This document shows positions 1 through 5,050 of a DNA stretch of 5,050 nt, one piece after another. The DNA is from Prolixibacteraceae bacterium (GTDB taxonomy: Bacteria; Bacteroidota; Bacteroidia; Bacteroidales; Prolixibacteraceae). A program made the position numbers and the translations under genes. The stretch covers positions 1 to 5,050 of the forward strand of contig JAGODU010000251.1 in the NCBI GenBank assembly GCA_017998095.1, written 5' to 3'. The notes beneath the pieces are model-generated. The model did no database searches, was not told where the DNA came from, and was given only the letters and a program-made list of their open reading frames with translations. Numbering within the stretch: position 1 is the stretch's first letter; the number at the start of each line of letters is the position of its first letter.

Positions 1-1911
1 AATCATACAGCGGTAGCAGCACAAGCTGATACATCAGGTGTTGTAAGGAATTACGACCTTGAACAGGTTGTGGTAACGTCAGAACAGCAACCGGAAACTT
101 ATTCCGGTATAAGCAGGGTAGTACTGGTAATCTCCAAAAGCGAGATTGAGCGGGCAGCGGTTTCTTCAGTAAACGAGTTGCTTGAATATGCATCAAACAT
201 CGACATCAGGCAACGCGGAACCAATGGTGTTCAGGCTGACATTTCTATCAGAGGCAGCACCTTCGATCAGGTTTTAATTCTTCTCAACGGTATCAACATT
301 ACCGATCCTCAGACAGGCCACCACAATCTTGATATTCCTGTAGATCTTTCAGTCATTGAACGGGTAGAAATACTTAAAGGGCCAGGCTCATGGAAATTCG
401 GTCCCGGAGCATTTGGAGGGGCAATCAACTTCATCACAAGGAAAGATAAAGAGCAATTTGTAAATGCTGAAATTGAAGCAGGACAGTTTCTTTTTAATTC
501 AGAAAAGCTTTCAGCAGGATTAAACTACAAAAACACCAGCCACCTTCTTTCATTAATGAACTCATCTTCTGAAGGGTACATTGAAAATACTGATTTTTAC
601 AACAGAAGTATTTTTTATGACGGGGGAATAAACACAGGTGACAATTCCTTGCATCTCCAGGCAGGATATTCTACAAAAGGTTTTGGGGCAAACAGCTTTT
701 ATTCAGCTAAATACCCTGATCAGTATGAAGAAACCGGAGCTTTTATAACTTCTATGTCTGCTAATATGAAAACAGGAAATTTTCAATTTGATCCAAAGGT
801 TTATTACAGAAGGCATGACGATGAGTTTCTTCTTTTCAGGGATAATCCTTCTCTCTACAGAAATATTCATTTGACGGAAGTAATGGGTACTAATTTTCTT
901 ATGAATTATAAAATTGGAAAAACAGGGGTCACTACTTTAGGTTTTGATTTAAGATCAGAGTCGATACGGAGCAATAATCTGGGTGAAGTAATTGAAAATG
1001 AAGGTTCATATATAACTAAAGATTCAATTGTTCTCGACCACTTCCATTCAAGGACTAACTTTTCTTTTTTTATTGGCCAAAAGCTTTATTTGTCAGGACT
1101 TACGATCAATGCAGGGATTAATTTCACACGTAATACAGACATGAAGCTGAATTGGTTTATCTATCCCGGATTAGATGTGAGCTATACTTTTGCTAATTCA
1201 TCAACTGTGTCATTGTCAGTTAACAAGAGTATGCGAATGCCTACGTTTACCGAATTGTTTTATTCAAGTCCTTCGAATGAAGGAAATGCCGGATTATTGC
1301 CTGAGGAATCTCTGGGATTTGAAGCAGGGTATAAGTATGGTAATGAATTTCTTAACACTTCGCTTACCGGTTTCTATTCAATAAATGAAAACCTGATTGA
1401 CTGGGCAAAGGAAAATCTGGCAGATAAGTGGAAGACGGTAAATTATTCAAAGATAAATTCTTACGGAGTAGAAGCCCTTGCAGAAATAGATCTCAGAAAG
1501 CTGATTGAAGATCAAAAGATATTGAATTCGGTGAAAATTAGCTATTCCTATCTTAATCAGGACAGGAATATAGGTGCATTGATTTCAAATTATTCAATGA
1601 ATTACCTTAAGCACAAGCTTGATATTGATGTCAATCACATGATAATCAGGAATGTTTATGCAGCATGGCATGTGTCATATTCTGACAGGAATGGACAATA
1701 TGAAAAAATAGAAGATAAAGCTTCATTAGGACTTGTTGATTATAAACCATTTATTTTATGTGATTTAAAGATATATTGGAAGCATGCAGGGTGGAATATT
1801 TATGGTTCAGTAAATAATTTATTCAATGAAGAATACGTTGATTATGGAAATATTAAACAACCGGGCAGATGGTTTAAAATAGGGGTGTCAAAAAAGCTGG
1901 TTTTTAATTGA
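1..1911 (+). CDS. TonB-dependent outer-membrane receptor (BtuB-like), 5' end outside the window
   Basis: This is a ligand-gated outer-membrane channel that imports a scarce nutrient (siderophore, cobalamin or similar) using TonB energy. The frame is open from base 1, giving 636 visible residues. The GTG at position 70 is an internal Val codon inside the TonB box, so it is not the start. A TonB-box-like stretch YDLEQVVVTS lies at visible residues 18-27. The plug domain follows, to about residue 146, with SIRG (82-85), ERVEILKGPGS (120-130) and GAFGGAINFIT (136-146). The rest is a beta-barrel rich in aromatic-ended strands. It ends in the typical C-terminal signature, NLFNEEYVDYG followed by PGRWFKIGVSKKLVFN. 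No carboxypeptidase-like N-terminal domain is seen. Because the TonB box begins 18 residues in, probably only the signal peptide is missing. There is no SusD-like partner downstream, which argues against a SusC-type glycan importer. The substrate cannot be told from the sequence. The family call is firm. Confidence 0.95.
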   Translation, partial: NHTAVAAQADTSGVVRNYDLEQVVVTSEQQPETYSGISRVVLVISKSEIERAAVSSVNELLEYASNIDIRQRGTNGVQADISIRGSTFDQVLILLNGINITDPQTGHHNLDIPVDLSVIERVEILKGPGSWKFGPGAFGGAINFITRKDKEQFVNAEIEAGQFLFNSEKLSAGLNYKNTSHLLSLMNSSSEGYIENTDFYNRSIFYDGGINTGDNSLHLQAGYSTKGFGANSFYSAKYPDQYEETGAFITSMSANMKTGNFQFDPKVYYRRHDDEFLLFRDNPSLYRNIHLTEVMGTNFLMNYKIGKTGVTTLGFDLRSESIRSNNLGEVIENEGSYITKDSIVLDHFHSRTNFSFFIGQKLYLSGLTINAGINFTRNTDMKLNWFIYPGLDVSYTFANSSTVSLSVNKSMRMPTFTELFYSSPSNEGNAGLLPEESLGFEAGYKYGNEFLNTSLTGFYSINENLIDWAKENLADKWKTVNYSKINSYGVEALAEIDLRKLIEDQKILNSVKISYSYLNQDRNIGALISNYSMNYLKHKLDIDVNHMIIRNVYAAWHVSYSDRNGQYEKIEDKASLGLVDYKPFILCDLKIYWKHAGWNIYGSVNNLFNEEYVDYGNIKQPGRWFKIGVSKKLVFN

Positions 1912-1938
1912 CATTACTGTTGCAGTTAACATTTTTAT

Positions 1939-1946
1939 TATCTTCG
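1939..1946 (+). promoter_or_regulatory. Weak candidate -7 box for the DUF5606 gene
   Basis: TATCTTCG differs by one base from the Bacteroidota -7 consensus TAnnTTTG and lies 24 bases before the start codon at 1971. A TTG at 1920-1922 could serve as the -33 element, but the 16-base gap is shorter than usual. The 59-base gap after the receptor stop contains no convincing terminator, so read-through from the receptor gene is an equally good explanation. Confidence 0.2.
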
Positions 1947-1970
1947 GCCAAAATTTTTAAGTATTAAAAT

Positions 1971-2393
1971 ATGTTGAAAGATATATTAGCGATCTCTGGA
2001 CAACCAGGTTTGTTCAAAATGATTTCCAAAGGGAATAATTCAGTAATTGTTGAATCACTGACAAACGGGAAGCGTTTTCCGGCGTATTCATCGAGTAAAA
2101 TACTATCACTTGAGGATATTGCCATTTACACTACCACAGGTGAAATACAGCTCAGGGAAGTATATAAGAAGATGGTAGCTGATGAAGAACTGAAAAAGGG
2201 CATCGATCCGAAATCATCATCAGACAAGCTAAAGGAATACTTCAAGAAAGTTTTGCCTGACTATGATCAGGACAGGGTTTATGTGTCAGACATAAAGAAA
2301 GTTGTAACATGGTATCTTACACTAACAGAGAAGGATTTGCTGAATCTGGAAGATGCACCAACCGAAGAAAAAGAAGAAAAAACGGAAGAATAA
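1971..2393 (+). CDS. DUF5606-family conserved protein of Bacteroidota
   Basis: This 140-residue soluble protein has no signal peptide or membrane segment. I recognise it as a DUF5606-type protein, a small conserved family found widely in Bacteroidota and of unknown molecular function. The N-terminal signature is LKDILAISGQPGLFKMIS (residues 2-19), followed by a short beta-rich stretch with VESLTNGKRFPAY. A second, helical part, corresponding to the domain that usually follows DUF5606, starts near SLEDIAIYTTTGEIQLREVY (46-65) and runs to about WYLTLTEKDLL (114-124). The last 15 residues are a strongly acidic, probably disordered tail rich in Glu and Lys. Length is normal for the family. The ATG at 1971 fits the conserved N-terminus. 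It is preceded by an A/T-rich stretch with no Shine-Dalgarno, as is usual in this phylum. It lies 59 bases after the receptor and is closed by a strong terminator. I assign no function. Confidence 0.85.
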   Translation: MLKDILAISGQPGLFKMISKGNNSVIVESLTNGKRFPAYSSSKILSLEDIAIYTTTGEIQLREVYKKMVADEELKKGIDPKSSSDKLKEYFKKVLPDYDQDRVYVSDIKKVVTWYLTLTEKDLLNLEDAPTEEKEEKTEE

Positions 2394-2399
2394 ATAAAG

Positions 2400-2437
2400 A
2401 CGGCTGTTCAAAAAGAAAAGAACAGCCGTTTTTTTTT
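2400..2437 (+). terminator. Rho-independent terminator after the DUF5606 gene
   Basis: A perfect 10-bp inverted repeat, ACGGCTGTTC (2400-2409) and GAACAGCCGT (2420-2429), encloses a 10-base A-rich loop and runs into nine consecutive T residues (2429-2437). It begins seven bases after the stop codon at 2391-2393. Read on the minus strand, the same hairpin is followed by a broken T-rich stretch (CTTTATTTATT), so it may also weakly stop transcripts arriving from the minus-strand genes. Confidence 0.95.
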
Positions 2438-2558
2438 ATGGATATTTTTAAAGTTGTTTTATCAAAATTAAACAGTATTAACTCCCAAATAGTTTAACTA
2501 AATTTTAAATAGTGTTTAGTCTTTAATAAATTCGGGAATTATTTCAAAAACAAAAAGA

Positions 2559-2768
2559 TTATTTACAGCTGATGTACGTTTGTCGATCTAACTCTTGTAA
2601 ACCCCAATTGTTGCGTTCTTTTTCTATTTCATATAAATGTCTTTCATCTTCATTGCTAATGAGCATGAAATGAAGGTAATGTGTCCAACTTATACTTTAC
2701 GAAACAGGTGATTTCGCAATCTTATATGTAAGATAAATTTTTCGTATTAATTCCAGATTTCTTTTAGA
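2559..2768 (-). pseudogene. Remnant of a DUF1016/YhcG-type PDDEXK nuclease, N-terminal domain only
   Basis: On the minus strand one frame carries a recognisable piece of the DUF1016 (YhcG) N-terminal domain, which in intact proteins precedes a PDDEXK nuclease domain. Reading from 2768 down, SKRNLELIRKIYLTY (2768-2724) matches the family's 'RNL...R.FYLTY' motif. After an in-frame TAA (2699-2697), ISWTHYLHFM (2693-2664) matches the 'LSWSHY' motif. NEDERHLYEIEKERNNWGLQ (2654-2595) followed by ELDRQ matches the 'ERxFYEIE...NNWSVRELxRQ' motif. Homology stops after RQ and the frame ends at TAA 2561-2559. No nuclease domain is visible between here and 2440. The upstream end abuts or overlaps the stop of the toxin fragment (2766-2764) in another frame. 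With a nonsense codon, no N-terminus and no catalytic domain, it cannot be functional. Family recognition is from memory of the motifs, not from a search. Intact relatives occur in accessory regions, often near restriction-modification genes. Confidence 0.75.
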
Positions 2769-3021
2769 ATACCACATCCAGCGTTATCATTATATTTTCT
2801 TTTACCTTATCAATCAATTCAGAAGGTAAATCACCTATCTTTTTAATCAATCGGGTATTGTCAATTGCCCTGATTTGGTCAATCATTATATCGCAGTTTT
2901 CGTTTAAATTTGCCATTCCTATACTTAAATGTACTCTTAAAATATCTGCGTCCTTTTCAACATTAGTGGTAATCGGGCAAATAATCGTTGATGGATGTGG
3001 TACGGTTATGATAGCTATCAT
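2764..3021 (-). pseudogene. N-terminally truncated MazF/PemK-family toxin
   Basis: MazF/PemK toxins are ribosome-independent endoribonucleases of type II toxin-antitoxin systems. The 85-residue frame matches only the C-terminal part of the family. PSTIICPITTNV (residues 10-21) corresponds to the conserved 'P(L/I)T(S/T)' strand, IMIDQIRAIDNTRL (45-58) to the 'DQIRxID..RL' signature, and KKIGDLPSEL (60-69) to 'KxIGxL'. Intact members are about 105-120 residues and begin with a strand, a 'GSE' loop and an 'RP' motif carrying the catalytic Arg. All of that is absent, so the RNase should be inactive. The ATG at 3021 is only the first available Met and lies five bases after the exonuclease stop codon, in a different frame. 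No antitoxin gene precedes it, where one would normally be found. The frame itself has no internal stop, so the loss may be recent or the peptide may still be made. The relationship is clear; whether it is expressed is unknown. Confidence 0.8.
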
Positions 3022-3026
3022 ACTCG

Positions 3027-3554
3027 TTAATCCTGTGTAAAGATTGACCGCTGATTTTGGTTATGAATAACAAGCAATCTCCTGAAAAGCTCGGTGGTGG
3101 CAGTGGCATCACCTTCAGCCCGGTGCCTGCCATTAATGGTGATATCCAGATCTTTGCAAATATTTCCCAAAGAGTAGGATGCATGGTTCGGCATTAATCT
3201 TCTGGATAACTCAACAGTGCATATCGTTTTTCGTGAGAAATCGTAGCCCAGCTCCTTGAATTCCTTTTTGATGAAGTTGTAATCAAAACTTGCATTGTGG
3301 GCTACAAATATTTTATTGGCAGTGATTTCTACAATTCTTCTGGCTACTTCATAAAACTTTGGTGAATTTTTCACCATTTCATTTGTAATGCCGGTAATTT
3401 TTGTAATGAAATCGGGTATGTAACATTCAGGATTAATGAGAGATACGAATGAATCGCATATCTTTTCACCATCAAAAATGATGATGGCAATTTCTGTGAT
3501 TTTTGCGGTTTGGTAGTTGCCCCCTGAGGTCTCAATATCGACTATTGCATACAT
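3027..3554 (-). CDS. DEDDh 3'-5' exonuclease (DnaQ / DNA polymerase III epsilon-like)
   Basis: This 175-residue cytoplasmic protein belongs to the DnaQ-like 3'-5' exonuclease superfamily, which removes nucleotides from DNA 3' ends with two metal ions. All five DEDDh residues are present: D6 and E8 in VDIETSGG (Exo I), D91 in HNASFDYNFI (Exo II), and H144 and D149 in GRHRAEGDA (Exo III). TGITNEM (54-60) and YSLGNICKDL (127-136) are also typical. The start MYAIVDIET is the conserved N-terminus, so the ATG at 3554 is well supported. The catalytic domain ends near residue 163, leaving a short tail (HNQNQRSIFTQD). Many Bacteroidota relatives with this N-terminus continue into a GIY-YIG (UvrC-like) domain, absent here, so this may be a natural stand-alone form or a C-terminally shortened one. 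Two decayed genes follow on the same strand. It is divergent from the OmpA gene. Its role in proofreading or repair is inferred from the family. Confidence 0.92.
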   Translation of the reverse strand: MYAIVDIETSGGNYQTAKITEIAIIIFDGEKICDSFVSLINPECYIPDFITKITGITNEMVKNSPKFYEVARRIVEITANKIFVAHNASFDYNFIKKEFKELGYDFSRKTICTVELSRRLMPNHASYSLGNICKDLDITINGRHRAEGDATATTELFRRLLVIHNQNQRSIFTQD

Positions 3555-3558
3555 GCTT

Positions 3559-3566
3559 CAAATATA
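3559..3566 (-). promoter_or_regulatory. Candidate -7 promoter box for the exonuclease gene
   Basis: On the minus strand TATATTTG matches the Bacteroidota -7 consensus TAnnTTTG exactly, but ends only four bases before the ATG at 3554. If used, transcription would begin at or next to the start codon, giving a nearly leaderless mRNA. The nearest upstream TTG (3582-3580) is only 13 bases away, short for the -33 element. It could be a chance match in an AT-rich leader. Confidence 0.35.
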
Positions 3567-3625
3567 ACTATAAATTTTTCAACCTTATTTTCTTAATCTT
3601 TTAAAGTCTTTTTAGTGCAAAGTGT

Positions 3626-3633
3626 TATATTTG
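3626..3633 (+). promoter_or_regulatory. Candidate -7 promoter box for the OmpA-family gene
   Basis: TATATTTG is an exact match to the Bacteroidota -7 consensus TAnnTTTG, 25 bases before the ATG at 3659. Transcription would start near 3637-3640, giving a leader of about 20 bases. No good TTTG -33 element is seen at the usual distance, only T-rich sequence around 3607-3613. The position relative to a highly expressed class of gene makes this the best promoter candidate in the window. Confidence 0.5.
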
Positions 3634-3651
3634 TTATTATTGCAATAATAA
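3634..3651 (+). repeat. Perfect 18-bp palindrome between the -7 box and the ompA-like start codon
   Basis: TTATTATTGCAATAATAA is its own reverse complement, with two 9-bp arms and no spacer. It begins on the base after the candidate -7 box and ends seven bases before the ATG, so it would overlap the transcription start. Its place and symmetry suggest an operator for a dimeric regulator, but the sequence is AT-rich and simple, so function is not established. Confidence 0.5.
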
Positions 3652-3658
3652 TTGGGCG

Positions 3659-5050
3659 ATGATTAAGAGAGCTGTTAAATTACTTCTGGTTTTGGGTTTG
3701 TTTTACGGACTTTTTCCTATAGGAAGCCGGGCTCAGAATGCTGATTATTATTGGGCTATAAAGGGTTCGTACTCATTATTGCAATATAAAGGGGAGTTGT
3801 GCAATCAGTTTTTTAACCTTAACAGCCGAAATGACGGTGGCGGACTTGCTGCTTCACGGTTTATCAATCCTTCACTCGATTTAATCCTTGGACTTGAATA
3901 TTACCGTTTAAACATAAAGGGGAATGTCAATGATTTAAACTATAACGTCAAGGGTAACCTCTTTTATCCCTATGTTTCATTTAATTACAAATTCTACAAC
4001 GGATATCTTTTAAAGGAAACTTCTATTTTCAAACCATATATTGGTGCAGGCTTTTCTTATCTGATAGGAAATTCAAAGGGTGATAGTTTTGATTACCCCG
4101 GCGAGCAGTTTAACCATTTCATTGATGAATTTGCTTTTACATTCAATGCAGGTTTTAAAACTGATGTCAGCCGGAGGATTAGCGTTTTTATCGAGGCGAA
4201 TGGCAATCTCATGACTACTGAAGAGATTGACGGAGCTGCTGCTGATATGAAGAACGATAAATTTATAGGGGCAAGGGTAGGAGTGTTTGTTAAGCTGGGT
4301 GGACCAAAAGACTCTGACCGTGACGGTGTTACTGATGATATTGATGAATGTCCGGATACTCCGTTTGGTGTTGAAGTTGATGAAGTGGGTTGCCCGAAAG
4401 ACAGGGACAAGGACGGAATACCTGATTATCTTGATGAATGTCCTGATGATCCGGGACTTCCGCAGTTCAATGGTTGTCCTGACCGTGATGGCGACGGCAT
4501 AATTGATAAGATTGACGATTGTCCTGATCTGCCGGGAATTCCAAAGTATAATGGTTGTCCTGATACTGACGGTGACGGAGTTATTGATCCGAAGGATTTA
4601 TGTCCTGATACACAGCCGGGTATAGTAGTCGACGAATATGGTTGTCCGATAGATTCAGACGGCGACGGATTGACAGACGATGTTGACCAGTGTCCTGATG
4701 AATACGGTCCAATGGAATACATGGGTTGTCCTGAGCCGCCGGAAGCAGTATGGCCGTTGCTGAACAAGGAAACGCCAATGGAAGTTTACTTTGAAACAGC
4801 AAAATCAGATATAGAGCCTGAAGCAGAGAAAGAGCTCGGAGAAATAGTAAAATACATGTACGAGAACCCGACATTCAACATAAGGCTTTATGGAACAGCC
4901 GACCCTAGAGGAACAACAGAATACAATGCCGAATTGTCGGCCAAGAGGGTAGAAGCTGTTAAGAGATATCTCATGAAGAAGGGTATTCCTGAAAACAGAA
5001 TTATGGTAAGGGCATTGGGAGAAGTACAGGAAGTTAAGACAGGCAAGGGC
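3659..5050 (+). CDS. OmpA-family outer-membrane protein with TSP3 repeats, 3' end outside the window
   Basis: The frame is open from the ATG at 3659 to the window edge (464 codons, no stop). Residues 1-25 form a signal peptide: basic MIKR, a Leu-rich core, cleavage probably after SRA. Residues about 26-215 look like a small outer-membrane beta-barrel ending in FIGARVGVFVKLGG. Five thrombospondin type 3 calcium-binding repeats follow, starting at residues 218, 248, 275, 302 and 332, each with a DxDxDG core, a CPD, and a closing GCP. The OmpA C-terminal domain starts near MEVYFETAKSDIEPEAE (374) and includes GTADPRGTTEYN (412-423) and LSAKR (426-430). D415 and R430 fit the Asp and Arg that bind diaminopimelate in peptidoglycan. 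The protein therefore tethers the outer membrane to the cell wall. The missing C-terminus is probably a few tens of residues. The family call is firm; a specific adhesion or porin role cannot be judged. Confidence 0.95.
   Translation, partial: MIKRAVKLLLVLGLFYGLFPIGSRAQNADYYWAIKGSYSLLQYKGELCNQFFNLNSRNDGGGLAASRFINPSLDLILGLEYYRLNIKGNVNDLNYNVKGNLFYPYVSFNYKFYNGYLLKETSIFKPYIGAGFSYLIGNSKGDSFDYPGEQFNHFIDEFAFTFNAGFKTDVSRRISVFIEANGNLMTTEEIDGAAADMKNDKFIGARVGVFVKLGGPKDSDRDGVTDDIDECPDTPFGVEVDEVGCPKDRDKDGIPDYLDECPDDPGLPQFNGCPDRDGDGIIDKIDDCPDLPGIPKYNGCPDTDGDGVIDPKDLCPDTQPGIVVDEYGCPIDSDGDGLTDDVDQCPDEYGPMEYMGCPEPPEAVWPLLNKETPMEVYFETAKSDIEPEAEKELGEIVKYMYENPTFNIRLYGTADPRGTTEYNAELSAKRVEAVKRYLMKKGIPENRIMVRALGEVQEVKTGKG
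4310..4738 (+). repeat. Tandem array of five TSP3-type repeats within the OmpA-family gene
   Basis: Five coding repeats begin at 4310, 4400, 4481, 4562 and 4652, spaced 30, 27, 27 and 30 codons. Each holds an Asp-rich core (DSDRDG, DRDKDG, DRDGDG, DTDGDG, DSDGDG), a D.CPD motif and a closing GCP, so every unit carries two cysteines. The repeats form a calcium-binding, probably rigid linker between the barrel and the peptidoglycan-binding domain. The DNA is divergent between units, so the array is old rather than recently expanded. Confidence 0.88.

Noticed and set aside
70..72. GTG as start of the TonB-dependent receptor
   Set aside because: The same frame is open upstream to base 1, and this codon is a Val inside the TonB-box-like stretch YDLEQVVVTS, which must follow a signal peptide.
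1916..1926. Small inverted repeat ACTG-TTG-CAGT after the receptor stop codon as a terminator
   Set aside because: The stem is only four base pairs and is not followed directly by a T tract, so it is too weak to call.
2309..2497. Plus-strand frame of 62 residues overlapping the end of the DUF5606 gene
   Set aside because: It lies out of frame in the acidic tail and runs through the terminator hairpin and its T tract, so it is not a plausible gene.
2438..2558. Search for a small RNA, repeat or gene in the AT-rich stretch after the terminator
   Set aside because: No start with coding character, no strong hairpin and no repeat was seen; it appears to be plain spacer.
2516..2560. Minus-strand frame reading NLFVFEIIPEFIKD then stop, as a continuation of the DUF1016 remnant after a frameshift
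   Set aside because: It does not match the family's following 'N..L(Y/F)ERL' or 'KDPYVLEFL' segments closely enough, and 14 residues in AT-rich DNA are easily due to chance.
2858..3040. Plus-strand frame of 60 residues opposite the toxin fragment
   Set aside because: It is a shadow of the MazF-like frame, with hydrophobic composition arising from the complementary strand and no recognisable motif.
4093..4874. Three long open frames on the minus strand opposite the OmpA-family gene, rich in Ser, Pro and Gly
   Set aside because: They are antisense shadows of the repetitive Asp/Gly/Cys-Pro coding region, and their composition mirrors the TSP3 repeats. The plus-strand frame has a signal peptide and clear domains.

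Overview
The window looks like part of a Bacteroidota (Bacteroidetes) chromosome. The evidence is a BtuB-type TonB-dependent receptor, a small DUF5606-type protein that is largely restricted to this phylum, an OmpA-family protein with thrombospondin type 3 repeats, AT-rich leaders without clear Shine-Dalgarno sequences, and TATATTTG boxes matching the phylum's TAnnTTTG -7 promoter element. Base composition is moderately AT-rich, more so between genes. I cannot name a genus.

Layout. Positions 1-1911 (+) hold a TonB-dependent outer-membrane receptor. Its reading frame is open to the left edge, so the 5' end is missing, probably only a signal peptide. Positions 1971-2393 (+) encode a DUF5606-family protein of 140 residues, followed by a strong intrinsic terminator (2400-2437). 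On the minus strand, 3554-3027 encodes a DEDDh 3'-5' exonuclease of the DnaQ/epsilon type. Downstream of it, in the same orientation, lie two decayed accessory genes. One is the C-terminal two thirds of a MazF/PemK-type toxin (3021-2764). The other is a short remnant of a DUF1016/YhcG-type nuclease N-terminal domain (about 2768-2559), interrupted by an in-frame stop. A divergent intergenic region (3555-3658) separates the exonuclease from an OmpA-family protein on the plus strand (3659-5050). That protein has a signal peptide, an outer-membrane barrel, five calcium-type TSP3 repeats and a peptidoglycan-binding OmpA domain, and it runs off the right edge.

How it fits together. The two envelope proteins act independently: the receptor in TonB-powered uptake of an unidentified ligand, the OmpA protein in anchoring the outer membrane to peptidoglycan. 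The most notable stretch is 2440-3030, where remnants of a toxin and of a restriction-type nuclease lie between intact core genes. This looks like a small graveyard of defence or mobile genes rather than a working new system. The exonuclease may have lost its C-terminal part in the same event that removed the toxin's N-terminus. A perfect 18-bp palindrome lies just downstream of the putative ompA -7 box.
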